This document shows positions 7,200-14,829 of a DNA stretch of 16,103 nucleotides, piece by piece. The notes below the pieces were generated by a model, which was not told the origin of the DNA, searched no databases, and worked only from the letters and a program-made list of their open reading frames with translations. The translations under genes and the position numbers were made by a program. The stretch is from an uncultured bacterium (GTDB lineage Bacteria > Bacteroidota > Bacteroidia > Bacteroidales > Bacteroidaceae). The stretch lies in the NCBI GenBank assembly GCA_905215575.1, contig CAJMQV010000029.1, forward strand, positions 1 through 16,103. The letters are read 5' to 3'. Numbering within the stretch: the first letter of the stretch is position 1; each line of letters starts with the position of its first letter.

Positions 7200-8123
7200 T
7201 TAGAATTCTCCTCCCGAACCGCCTCCGCCGAAGTCGCCGCCTTCGAAGCTTCCTCCTTGCGGTCCGTCAAAGGAACTGCCTCCGCGATGGAAACCGCCCC
7301 ACGGGCCCATGATAGGCGGTACCATACCGCCGAATCCGGTTCCGTTGTCCATTGGTTCGTCATGTTTGCGGTGAGTCAGTTGTCCGCAATGCGGGCAGCG
7401 GAATGTTTCCTGATGGTGTTCTACCCGGTGAATGCGGTCGACGATGATGTTTGAGTTCATGCGTACAAGTCCTTGTTTGCCGCAATGCGGACAGGTGTTG
7501 CGCTGCCGGTTGCTATACCAGGATATCAGGATAAAGAGCAGAATGACAGCTCCTACAAAATAGAGTCCGGTGTTTCCTCCTTCCTGTTTTTTCTTTCCGG
7601 TCAGTTCGTTGATCAGAGTCGGGTCGCCTTCGATGATCTTGCATACACTGTAAACGGTCTGATACATGGCCTGATCCCAATTACCTTCTTTCAGGAAAGG
7701 CACCATCTTCTGGTTTTCGATGCGCCGGCAGATGGCGTCGGGCAGAGTACCTTCCAGGCCGGTTCCGGTGAGAATCTGATAACAACGGTTCTGGGTGGAG
7801 AGCAGGATGATAAGTCCGGTATTGGCTTTCGAACCTATTCCGTGCAGACGGGCCAGCTGCATGCAGAATTCATAACAATCGTCGTTCTCGATGCTTTCCA
7901 CCACGGCCACGACGGATTGCACTCCTTTATTCTGTTCCAGATTCCAAAGCAGGGTATCCATGGCGGCCACACATTCGGCAGACAGAATCCCGTCCGGATT
8001 AACCACATGGCGGGTCCGGTCCTGAAGGTAGACCATAGTCAGGGATTCCGGTGTGTAGCTGGCAGCCTGCATGCGGATGGCTAAAAGCAGGAAACAGCTT
8101 AAAAACAGGATGAGGCGTTTCAT
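7200..8123 (-). CDS. TPM-domain (YgcG/Psb32-like) membrane protein with zinc-ribbon and Gly-rich tail
   Basis: A 307-residue protein. A signal peptide (MKRLILFLSCFLLLAIRMQA, cleavage likely near 20) is followed by a TPM domain (about 32-175) with DGILSAECVAAMDTLLWNLEQ, QSVVAVVESI and NTGLIILLSTQNRCYQILTGTGLEGTLPD, the typical face of the YgcG/TLP18.3 fold. A transmembrane helix follows at about 186-204, then two CPHCG knuckles (211-215 and 243-247) that should bind one zinc, and a tail very rich in Gly and Phe (about 261-307, ending GGSGGEF), typical of the family. Topology implied: TPM domain in the periplasm, zinc ribbon and tail in the cytoplasm. I start at 8123 because the signal peptide begins cleanly there; in-frame ATGs at 8141 and 8153 would add 6 or 10 residues. 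It lies 44 nt after the hydrolase gene and 28 nt before lemA, its usual partner. Confidence 0.88.
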   Translation of the reverse strand: MKRLILFLSCFLLLAIRMQAASYTPESLTMVYLQDRTRHVVNPDGILSAECVAAMDTLLWNLEQNKGVQSVVAVVESIENDDCYEFCMQLARLHGIGSKANTGLIILLSTQNRCYQILTGTGLEGTLPDAICRRIENQKMVPFLKEGNWDQAMYQTVYSVCKIIEGDPTLINELTGKKKQEGGNTGLYFVGAVILLFILISWYSNRQRNTCPHCGKQGLVRMNSNIIVDRIHRVEHHQETFRCPHCGQLTHRKHDEPMDNGTGFGGMVPPIMGPWGGFHRGGSSFDGPQGGSFEGGDFGGGGSGGEF

Positions 8124-8167
8124 TGTTTTCTGTTTTATCATTATAGTATGCAAGATACGATATTATT

Positions 8168-9160
8168 CTAATGAATGTACTTTCCGGTAAAGTTTTTTAC
8201 CTTTTCCGTATATAATTTAGGGAATTGCAGATAAGAACGTGCATGTTCTACGCCCGGAACTTTCCAATATTCCTTATCTCCCTTTTTATGGGCATAAAGC
8301 GTGTCGCCCATCCATGTGGGTACGAAAGTGTCCTGATCGCCATGAATAAAGAACATGGGCAGGGTGCATTTCTCAACCTGCTTGCGTGCGGCGGCTTCGC
8401 TGAAACTCCAGCCGTAGCGCAGCTTGGTCATGCCGCTGGCGGCATAAAGCAACGGGAATTCCGGAAGGCCAAACTGGTTTTTCAGTTCTCCGGAAAATTC
8501 GTCCCATACGCTGGTAAACCCGCAGTCCTCTACAAAGCAGCGCACATAAGGCTGCTGCGGTTCGCCACTGACACATACGGTGGTGGCACCTCCCATAGAT
8601 ATGCCGTGAACCACCATCTGGGTCTGGCTGAATCCGCCGTGACGCGTGAAGATTCCGTTGGCTATATCCATCCAACGTAACACATCCTTCCGGTCGTTCC
8701 ATCCCATTTGCAGATGAGTACCTTCGCTCAAGCCGGAAAAACGCAAGTCGGGAAGGAGAATGTTGTACTTCAGGTCGTGGTGGTACAGATAACCGATGTG
8801 CAACATACGCACGGAATTGTCCGTATAGCCATGCACGATGACCGCAGTGTGGTCAGTCAGTGAATCGGCATAGGCATACAAGGCATGCAGGCGGGTTCCG
8901 TCATCCGCCACAATAAACGTATCCTTCAATGCCTTATGCTGGCGCAGACTGTCCGCCCACGACTGGATGTGCGGATAGGTTTCATACATATATTCGTATG
9001 AACCTTTTATATCTTTACCCCGAGGGTTACCCTGGGCCTGAAGGGCATACCATTGCAGGTAAAGGCTTCCTCCGGCCAAAAGGACTAAAATCAAAATAAG
9101 GATAACACCGGTGACCTGTATTATCCTTTTCTTATTCAATTTTTTCTTCATAAAAAACAT
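8168..9160 (-). CDS. Membrane-anchored alpha/beta hydrolase
   Basis: A 330-residue serine hydrolase. Residues about 12-35 (RIIQVTGVILILILVLLAGGSLYL) form an N-terminal anchor helix with a strongly basic start, so the enzyme should face the periplasm. The catalytic set is visible: HGYTDN (110-115, oxyanion strand), nucleophile elbow GISMG (186-190, Ser188), HGDQDTFVP (273-281, Asp277 as likely acid) and GVEHARSY (303-310, His306). The layout fits the BAAT/S9-like hydrolases often annotated as 'alpha/beta fold hydrolase'; substrate unknown. The start ATG overlaps the aroE stop by one base (TAATG), supporting translational coupling and the start at 9160; a second ATG three codons in (9151) is possible. 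No terminator separates it from the TPM gene. Confidence 0.88.
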   Translation of the reverse strand: MFFMKKKLNKKRIIQVTGVILILILVLLAGGSLYLQWYALQAQGNPRGKDIKGSYEYMYETYPHIQSWADSLRQHKALKDTFIVADDGTRLHALYAYADSLTDHTAVIVHGYTDNSVRMLHIGYLYHHDLKYNILLPDLRFSGLSEGTHLQMGWNDRKDVLRWMDIANGIFTRHGGFSQTQMVVHGISMGGATTVCVSGEPQQPYVRCFVEDCGFTSVWDEFSGELKNQFGLPEFPLLYAASGMTKLRYGWSFSEAAARKQVEKCTLPMFFIHGDQDTFVPTWMGDTLYAHKKGDKEYWKVPGVEHARSYLQFPKLYTEKVKNFTGKYIH

Positions 9161-9906
9161 TATTCGTGACTATTCCAGAAATTCCATCCGGCAACAGCTT
9201 GCAAATGCAGCATCTCCAGTCCGTTTTTGACTTTGGCGCCCTGTTGCATGCCTCGTTTCATAAATTCTGTTTCCAGAGGATTGTAGACCAGGTCATACAA
9301 CAGATGGCGGGGTGTCAGTAACTGGTAGGGGATGTCGGGGCATTCGTCGTTGTGTGGGAACATGCCGCAAGGACTACAGTTCACCACGACCAGATGATCT
9401 TCCATAACTTGTTTGTCGAGCTGGGCATAAGTAATACGATCCGGTCCGGCACTTCGGCTTACATAACAGGTTTCAATACCCAACTGTTCCAAGCCGGTTT
9501 TTACTGCTTTTGAAGCACCGCCTGTGCCTAGAATCAGCGCTTTGCGGTGATGCGCTTCCAGAAGCGGCTTTATGGATTCCTGAAAACCGATGATGTCTGA
9601 GTTGAATCCCTTCAGATGGAGTTTTCCGTGATTACGGGTGATGCGGATCACGTTGACGGCACCGATAGCTTTTGCTTCGGCACTGATTTCATCCAAGAAC
9701 GGTATTACCTGTTCCTTATAAGGTATGGTTACATTAAGTCCTTTGAGATCCGGTTCGTGAGCCAGAACGTCTGTCAGTTGGCCGATTTCCGGTATTTCAA
9801 AGTTTATGTATTGGGCGTCGATTCCTTCGTTCTGAAACTTTTCCGTAAAGAACTGTCGGGAAAAGGAATGTTTCAGCGGATAGCCCAGAAGTCCGTATTT
9901 ATCCAT
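9160..9906 (-). CDS. aroE: Shikimate dehydrogenase
   Basis: A 248-residue cytosolic NADP-dependent enzyme that reduces 3-dehydroshikimate to shikimate on the way to chorismate. Residues seen: the shikimate-binding PLKHSFS (10-16), NVTIPYKE (58-65, with catalytic Lys64), GFNSDIIGF (100-108, with Asp104), the Rossmann loop LGTGGASKA (126-134), and the C-terminal DLVYNPLETEF and NGLEMLHLQA segments. It is shorter than E. coli AroE (272), as I believe is usual in Bacteroidetes. It lies 11 nt after menG and overlaps the hydrolase start by one base. Being next to menG makes sense: chorismate made through AroE feeds menaquinone synthesis. Confidence 0.94.
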   Translation of the reverse strand: MDKYGLLGYPLKHSFSRQFFTEKFQNEGIDAQYINFEIPEIGQLTDVLAHEPDLKGLNVTIPYKEQVIPFLDEISAEAKAIGAVNVIRITRNHGKLHLKGFNSDIIGFQESIKPLLEAHHRKALILGTGGASKAVKTGLEQLGIETCYVSRSAGPDRITYAQLDKQVMEDHLVVVNCSPCGMFPHNDECPDIPYQLLTPRHLLYDLVYNPLETEFMKRGMQQGAKVKNGLEMLHLQAVAGWNFWNSHE

Positions 9907-9917
9907 AGTTACAAAAA

Positions 9918-10652
9918 TTATTTTCTGGCCAGATACATGGTACAGATACCGCCGGTGAAGCGCTTGAACGACACTTCGCGGAATCCGGCTTTATAGATGA
10001 TCTGTTGCATTACCTCTCCTTGCGGAAAAGCCTCCATGGTGGCCGGAAGATAGGAATATGCGCTGCGGTCTTTCGAGATGAGGCGACCGGCTAATGGCAT
10101 GACCACTCGCGAATAGAGCTGAAACAGCTGCTTCATCGGGAAGCGGTTGGGAGTGCACAGTTCCACGATCAGCAAATGGCCGTCGGGACGGAGTACACGG
10201 TGCATTTCTTTCAGTCCGAGATCCAGATTGTCGAAATTGCGCACACCGTAGGCCACGGTAACAGCGTCGAACGAGTTGTCGGGAAACGACAGGTTCGTGC
10301 AGTCTTCCTTTTGGAAAGAAATGGTCTGATCCAGCTTCAGGTCCTGCACTTTCTTCCGTCCGATGTTCATCATGCCTTCCGAGATGTCTGCTCCGATGAG
10401 CGATTCCGGCTGAAGGCGCTGGGCAGCCAGTATGGCAAAGTCGCCGGTTCCGGTGGCAATGTCCAGCATATGGCGGGGATTGAATGCCCGGAGCGAGTCA
10501 ATGGCTCTTTTTCTCCATCCTTTGTCTATGCCTAAAGACAAAGAATGATTCAGAAGGTCATAAGTGGAAGAGATGTTGTCGAACATTTGTTCCACCTGCT
10601 TCCGCTTATCGCCTTCCGAATCATAGGGCTTTATTTTTTCCTGTTCGTACAC
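9918..10652 (-). CDS. menG: Demethylmenaquinone methyltransferase (MenG/UbiE)
   Basis: A 244-residue SAM-dependent class I methyltransferase that adds the ring methyl to demethylmenaquinone, the last step in menaquinone synthesis. It shows the UbiE signature YDLLNHSLSLGIDKGWRKRAI (31-51), the SAM motif I LDIATGTGDF (63-72), an acidic GADIS after strand 2 (87-91, Asp89), and the second signature RVLRPDGHLLIVELCTPN. Databases often name it UbiE and list ubiquinone activity as well, but Bacteroidales make only menaquinone, so menG is the better functional name. It lies between purC (14 nt) and aroE (11 nt) in the phoH-led run. Confidence 0.94.
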   Translation of the reverse strand: MYEQEKIKPYDSEGDKRKQVEQMFDNISSTYDLLNHSLSLGIDKGWRKRAIDSLRAFNPRHMLDIATGTGDFAILAAQRLQPESLIGADISEGMMNIGRKKVQDLKLDQTISFQKEDCTNLSFPDNSFDAVTVAYGVRNFDNLDLGLKEMHRVLRPDGHLLIVELCTPNRFPMKQLFQLYSRVVMPLAGRLISKDRSAYSYLPATMEAFPQGEVMQQIIYKAGFREVSFKRFTGGICTMYLARK

Positions 10653-10666
10653 GAATCAAATAAAGC

Positions 10667-11617
10667 TTATTTGTTGCTGTTCAGATACTCTGTCACATTC
10701 TTTTCGATACGGGCAGCCAGATCAGCATGATCGTCAGCCTTCTGGAATTTCTCACCGGTGATACCTTCGTACAATTCCATGTAGCGCTCTGATACACTGT
10801 TTACATATTCGTCGGTCATTTCAGGAACCTGCTGTCCTTCCTTACCCATGAAGTTGTGGTCGATGAGCCACTGGCGCACGAATTCCTTAGAAAGCTGCTT
10901 CTGGGGCTCGCCCTTCTCGAACTTCTCCTGATAGCCTTCTGCGTAGAAGTAGCGGCTTGAATCCGGAGTGTGGATTTCGTCGATCAGATAGATCTTGCCA
11001 TCCTTCTTTCCGAACTCATATTTGGTATCTACCAGGATGAGGCCTTTGCTGGCAGCCATTTCGCTACCTCTTTCGAACAAGGCATAAGTGTATTTCTCCA
11101 TCAGCTCATAGTCTTCCTTGCTTACGAGGCCCTGAGCGATGATTTCCTCTTTAGAGATGTTCTCGTCGTGTCCGGCATCAGCCTTGGTAGTCGGAGTGAT
11201 GATCGGAGTCGGGAACTTCTGGTTTTCTTTCATTCCTTCCGGCAGTTTTACACCGCACAACTCGCGGCAGCCGTTCTTGTATTCTCTCCATGCAGATCCG
11301 GTCAGGTAGCCACGGATGATCATTTCCACGCGGAAACCTTCACACTTCAATCCCACAGTTACCATTGGATCCGGAGTAGCCAGCTTCCAGTTTGGAACGA
11401 TATCGCTGGTTGCGTCCAGGAACTTGGCTGCAATCTGGTTCAGCATCTGTCCTTTGAAAGGAATACCCTTCGGCAGGATTACGTCAAAAGCCGAGATACG
11501 GTCGGTGGCAACCATTACCAACAGGTCGTCGTTGATGTTATACACATCGCGTACTTTACCATGATATACGCTTTTCTGTCCCGGGAAATTGAAATCTGTT
11601 TGAGTTAATGCTTTCAT
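10667..11617 (-). CDS. purC: SAICAR synthase
   Basis: A 316-residue cytosolic enzyme (phosphoribosylaminoimidazole-succinocarboxamide synthase) that joins CAIR and aspartate with ATP in purine synthesis. Motifs: HGKVRDVYNI (19-28), the ATDRISAFDVILPKGIPFKG region (37-56), IIRGYLTGSAWREY (about 99-112) and the second signature LILVDTKYEFG followed by LIDEIHTPDSSRY. It is of the longer, yeast ADE1-like class rather than the 235-residue E. coli type. It follows phoH by 44 nt with no terminator between and is followed by menG at 14 nt. The 44-nt spacer holds no promoter match, so purC is probably transcribed from the phoH promoter. Confidence 0.96.
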   Translation of the reverse strand: MKALTQTDFNFPGQKSVYHGKVRDVYNINDDLLVMVATDRISAFDVILPKGIPFKGQMLNQIAAKFLDATSDIVPNWKLATPDPMVTVGLKCEGFRVEMIIRGYLTGSAWREYKNGCRELCGVKLPEGMKENQKFPTPIITPTTKADAGHDENISKEEIIAQGLVSKEDYELMEKYTYALFERGSEMAASKGLILVDTKYEFGKKDGKIYLIDEIHTPDSSRYFYAEGYQEKFEKGEPQKQLSKEFVRQWLIDHNFMGKEGQQVPEMTDEYVNSVSERYMELYEGITGEKFQKADDHADLAARIEKNVTEYLNSNK

Positions 11618-11661
11618 ATTCTTTTATTTTATATATGATTGAATGAATCTTTGTCTGGAGA

Positions 11662-12684
11662 TTAATTGTCGCCCAATCCCTGAAGGTCTGAGAAAATGGG
11701 AGTAGGGCTTTCTTCCTTTTTATGGCCTTTCTTTTTGGACGCGTGCTGCTTCTTGTCGTAGTGGTCATATGCCTCTACGATCTTGGATACCAGTTTATGG
11801 CGCACGATATCTTTCTTGCTCAGTTCCACAAAGGCGATATCGTTTACATTTTTCAGAATGTGCATCGCCTCGACCAGGCCCGAACGCTGTGACGGGGGAA
11901 GGTCAATCTGTGTGGTATCTCCGGTGATGATCATTTTTGTATTCATACCCATACGGGTGAGGAACATTTTGATCTGTGCCGTTGTGGTATTCTGTGCTTC
12001 GTCGAGAATCACCACCGCATCGTTGAGCGTGCGTCCGCGCATGAAGGCTAACGGGGCGATCTGAATCACTTTCTGCTCCATGAATTCCTGTAGCTTCACT
12101 GCCGGAATCATGTCTTCGAGAGCGTCGTACAGCGGTTGCAGATACGGATCGATCTTTTCTTTCATGTCTCCGGGGAGGAAACCCAGTTTTTCACCGGCTT
12201 CTACGGCCGGACGACTCAGTATTATTTTTCGGATTTCCTTGTTCTTCAAGGCGCGTACTGCAAGGGCTATGCTGGTGTATGTCTTGCCCGATCCGGCAGG
12301 ACCTACTGCAAAGATCATGTCTTTTTCCTGATAAGCCTTGACGAGTTTGAGCTGGTTTTCGCTGCGTGCGGTAATGGGCTTTCCGGTAATGCTGTATACG
12401 ATGACGTTACCGTGATCCTTGCTTTCCGGTTTATTGCCTTTGATGATGGCCAGAATATCCTCTTCCTTCAGGCTGTTGTATTTGGCACAGTGCTTTTCCA
12501 TAGCCAGAATGTGCTCTTCGAATGCGCACATTTCTTCCTCGTCGCCCATGACTTTGATCACATTTCCCCGGGCCACGATGCGCAGCTTCGGGTATAAGGC
12601 TTTGATCATTTGCATGTTCACGTTGTTTACCCCGTAAAAGATGATGGGGTCGATATCTTCCAGTACGATATGCTTTTCTATCAT
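11662..12684 (-). CDS. phoH: PhoH family ATPase
   Basis: A 340-residue cytosolic P-loop protein. The Walker A motif GPAGSGKT (128-135) and Walker B VVILDEAQN (224-232) lie in the PhoH domain, with GFLPGDMKEKIDPYLQPLYDAL (168-189) and TGDTTQIDLPPSQRSGL as further family hallmarks. The first 70 residues (FYGVNNVNMQMIKALYPKLRIVARGNVIKVMG) resemble the KH-like N-terminal domain of PhoH-like proteins, which fits RNA binding. The C-terminal 40 residues are Lys/His-rich and look disordered. PhoH proteins are linked to phosphate starvation and RNA processing; the exact role here is not visible. It is the first gene of the long minus-strand run. Confidence 0.92.
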   Translation of the reverse strand: MIEKHIVLEDIDPIIFYGVNNVNMQMIKALYPKLRIVARGNVIKVMGDEEEMCAFEEHILAMEKHCAKYNSLKEEDILAIIKGNKPESKDHGNVIVYSITGKPITARSENQLKLVKAYQEKDMIFAVGPAGSGKTYTSIALAVRALKNKEIRKIILSRPAVEAGEKLGFLPGDMKEKIDPYLQPLYDALEDMIPAVKLQEFMEQKVIQIAPLAFMRGRTLNDAVVILDEAQNTTTAQIKMFLTRMGMNTKMIITGDTTQIDLPPSQRSGLVEAMHILKNVNDIAFVELSKKDIVRHKLVSKIVEAYDHYDKKQHASKKKGHKKEESPTPIFSDLQGLGDN

Positions 12685-12700
12685 TTATCTAATTTTGTTG

Positions 12701-12708
12701 CAAATTTA
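12701..12708 (-). promoter_or_regulatory. Candidate -7 element of the phoH promoter
   Basis: TAAATTTG on the minus strand (12708-12701) fits TAnnTTTG exactly. No TTTG sits at the -33 position, so the promoter is only partly consensus. Transcription would start near 12692-12697, giving a leader of only about 8-13 nt before the phoH ATG. Confidence 0.5.
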
Positions 12709-12716
12709 ATCATTCT

Positions 12717-12748
12717 GTTTCTAATTCACTACCTTTTTACTATCTTTG
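12717..12748 (+). promoter_or_regulatory. Candidate promoter of the DUF5715-patatin operon
   Basis: TATCTTTG at 12741-12748 is a perfect -7 match, with gttt at 12717-12720 and tttc at 12718-12721 about where the -33 TTTG should be. The implied start near 12752-12757 leaves only about 4-9 nt before the ATG at 12761 and about 14-19 nt before the TTG at 12771. Confidence 0.6.
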
Positions 12749-12770
12749 TGCCACATTAAAATGAAAAAAA

Positions 12771-13628
12771 TTGAGAAGACTAAAGAAAAAAATCTATATC
12801 GGACTGGTTTCCTCTACCGTGCTGGTACTGGCTGTTGTGCGGTGCGCTAATCCGTCGGTGGTTCAAGTGTATCAGCATCCGTCAGAATTGCAGCCGACGG
12901 ATACGATTCAGGACTCGGTTGCGGTGATTTCTGAGGAAGAAAAAATAGCGATGCCGGTAGCGGAGGCAACGGATTCTTTGCCGGCAAGCTCCAAATTGCT
13001 TTATCTGGCATACAGGCCGACGCGTTTTGTCACAGATACTTTGGGACGGATCATCAAGAACCGTATTTACAGCGTGAGCAGCTTCCGGCGTGAATTCCCT
13101 GATTTGCAGGATGTGCATATCGTATCGGCCCGCCGTTGGGGAGTTTCCCCGGTGGAGGATCGTGAACAGGCGGAGCATCGCAAGGATGAATTGGTATACG
13201 TGGGAAGCAATCCGTTTTACGACATAGATCCCCGGATGAACCGTTCGATTCCTTATCTGGTGCCGCGAGCCAGTGATCTGTTGCAAAAGATCGGTCGCAA
13301 TTTTCTGGATTCTTTGGCCGTAAAGGGCATTCCGCTTCATAAGATTCTGGTGTCTTCCGTGCTTCGTACAGAAGAAGACGTGCGCAAACTGCGTCGATAT
13401 AACCAGAACGCGTCCGAGGAAAGTTGTCATCGTTTTGGAACAACTTTTGATATAGCCTACAACCGTTATGTAACGGTGCAGCATCCCGATAGCGCGGAGC
13501 GCCGGGCCGTGCGCAACGATACGTTGAAATGGGTACTTTCGGAAGTGCTCCGCGATGTGCGTCGGGAAGGGCTTTGTCATATTAAATATGAGGTGCATCA
13601 GGCATGCTTTCATATTACGGTAAAATAA
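12771..13628 (+). CDS. DUF5715 family protein; start disturbed by an A7 run; M15-like motif
   Basis: The frame read from TTG 12771 gives 285 residues. A basic N-terminus (RRLKKK) and hydrophobic stretch (about 9-23) end in RC at 24-25; this is a signal anchor or a poor lipobox. The conserved part (about 110-285) matches what I remember of DUF5715 in Bacteroidales, including LVYVGSNPFYDID, IPYLVPRASDLLQKIGRNFLDSL and GIPLHKILVSSVLRTEEDV. SCHRFGTTFD (218-227) follows the S-x-H-x-x-G-x(3)-D zinc pattern of M15 DD-peptidases, and FHITVK at the end supplies another His (281). Hydrolase activity is my inference. The start is odd: the natural ATG at 12761 is followed by seven A, which puts it out of frame; six A would give MKKLRRLKKKIY in frame with the rest. 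TTG may be the real start, or the A-run may be variable, slippery or a sequencing error. The patatin gene follows after 4 nt. Confidence 0.75.
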   Translation: MRRLKKKIYIGLVSSTVLVLAVVRCANPSVVQVYQHPSELQPTDTIQDSVAVISEEEKIAMPVAEATDSLPASSKLLYLAYRPTRFVTDTLGRIIKNRIYSVSSFRREFPDLQDVHIVSARRWGVSPVEDREQAEHRKDELVYVGSNPFYDIDPRMNRSIPYLVPRASDLLQKIGRNFLDSLAVKGIPLHKILVSSVLRTEEDVRKLRRYNQNASEESCHRFGTTFDIAYNRYVTVQHPDSAERRAVRNDTLKWVLSEVLRDVRREGLCHIKYEVHQACFHITVK

Positions 13629-13632
13629 GAAC

Positions 13633-14619
13633 ATGGTTATGGGTAGACAGATTGCTTTGGCTCTTTCGGGCGGTGGCGCGCGTGGTATGGCTCATATCGG
13701 AGTGATACGCGAACTGCTTTCACGGGGATATTCCATTCATTCCATTGCGGGATGTTCTATCGGTTCGGTGGTAGGGGCCATGTATGCCATGGGCAAATTG
13801 CAGGAATTTGCCGATTTTATTCTGGCAGACGGGGCGCAGTCCATTTTTTCGCAACTGGACTTTACTTTTTCCGATCAGGGATTTATCAAAGGGCAGAAAC
13901 TTATAGAACGCCTGCAGGAGTTCGCTCCCGATTGTAATATCGAGAATTTGCCGGTGAAATTGGTGATTGTGGCCACAGATATGTATACGGGGAATGATGT
14001 GGTGTATGAAACGGGAAGCGTGTATCGTGCCATTCGTGCCTCAGTGGCTATTCCGGCAGTGATTACAGCCGTGCATGAGGACGGCTGTTGGCTGGTCGAT
14101 GGGGGAGTGGTGAATCCGTTGCCGTTGGCTCAGCTTTTCCGTAAGACTGGTGACTTGTTGGTGGCGGTGAATTTGTATGCTTCTCCGGTATTTGAATCAG
14201 AAAAAGAGGTTTCTGTTCCGGAAAAAGAGGCTTCGGAGGGAGGTATGGTATCGCAGATGCGGGCCCGATGGTCGGAACTGAAGGCTTGGAAAGGCAATTT
14301 GGTCCAGTCGGTTTTCGATGATACCCATAAGAAAATGGGGTATTTTACTACTTTGCGTCTGATGTCGGAACTGGCGTCAAAGCGTCTGGCCGAAATTACG
14401 ATAAAGTCAGCTCCGGTGGATATGCTGATAGAGATTCCGATAGCGTCTTGCGGTCTGTTCAGTTTCGACAAGAGTGTACGCATGATTCAGATGGGCGAGG
14501 AGCACACTCGCGAGGCGTTGGATTTGTTTGAGGCTAAGGAGCCGGTTGCGGAAGAAAAGTCTACAAAGAAGCGCTTTGACTGGCGCAATCTGCTCCGTCT
14601 GGTGCGTCGGAAAAGATAA
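13633..14619 (+). CDS. Patatin-like phospholipase family protein
   Basis: A 328-residue Ser-Asp lipid hydrolase of the bacterial patatin/RssA-like type. The oxyanion-hole motif SGGGARG (12-18), the nucleophile elbow GCSIG (40-44, Ser42) and the catalytic DGG (156-158, in LVDGGVVNPLP) are all intact. Residues from about 185 to 240 form a charged, Glu/Lys-rich insert, and the C-terminus is very basic (KKRFDWRNLLRLVRRKR), which could favour membrane contact. There is no signal peptide, so it is likely cytosolic or peripheral to the inner membrane. The start at 13633 lies 4 nt after the DUF5715 stop; a second in-frame ATG at 13639 is equally usable. A strong terminator follows. The lipid substrate cannot be inferred. 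Confidence 0.92.
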   Translation: MVMGRQIALALSGGGARGMAHIGVIRELLSRGYSIHSIAGCSIGSVVGAMYAMGKLQEFADFILADGAQSIFSQLDFTFSDQGFIKGQKLIERLQEFAPDCNIENLPVKLVIVATDMYTGNDVVYETGSVYRAIRASVAIPAVITAVHEDGCWLVDGGVVNPLPLAQLFRKTGDLLVAVNLYASPVFESEKEVSVPEKEASEGGMVSQMRARWSELKAWKGNLVQSVFDDTHKKMGYFTTLRLMSELASKRLAEITIKSAPVDMLIEIPIASCGLFSFDKSVRMIQMGEEHTREALDLFEAKEPVAEEKSTKKRFDWRNLLRLVRRKR

Positions 14620-14640
14620 CAAAGAAATGTATATTATAGT

Positions 14641-14685
14641 AAAACGCAGATCTGTCCTCTTGGGGCAGGCCTGCGTTTTGTTTTA
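14641..14685 (+). terminator. Strong terminator after the patatin gene
   Basis: AAAACGCAG (14641-14649) pairs with CTGCGTTTT (14671-14679), and an inner stem ctgtcc/ggggcag extends it across a short loop. The T-rich ttttgtttt at 14676-14684 overlaps the 3' arm. It ends the DUF5715-patatin operon; the A-rich left arm would also allow use from the opposite side. Confidence 0.82.
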
Positions 14686-14764
14686 GGCTTTGTCACGGGA
14701 TCTTCACGCCAAGTGCGGTAAACTTATAAAAAGAGTTTTTTCAGTTCTTTTTTCTAAGAAAAGA

Positions 14765-14796
14765 TTTCATTGTTTAAAAGCTATCTCTTATATTTG
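14765..14796 (+). promoter_or_regulatory. Bacteroides-type promoter of the DUF6359 gene
   Basis: TATATTTG at 14789-14796 is a perfect -7 match, with TTTC (one mismatch to TTTG) at 14765-14768, exactly 20 nt upstream. Transcription should start near 14800-14805, leaving a leader of about 25-30 nt. The A/T-rich stretch before it (14727-14764) may act as an upstream element. Confidence 0.7.
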
Positions 14797-14829
14797 CTAA
14801 AGTGATATGAACTCTAAAATGATTAGCTT

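Noticed and set aside
7172..7363. N-terminal extension of LemA by 64 codons
   Set aside because: The frame is open, but it overlaps the TPM coding region, has no family similarity and would hide the lipoprotein signal that begins at 7171.
12690..12697. Second plus-strand TAnnTTTG match (TAATTTTG) as a promoter for the DUF5715 gene
   Set aside because: No TTTG lies about 20 nt upstream, and the match is easy to get by chance in AT-rich sequence; the box at 12741 is better placed.
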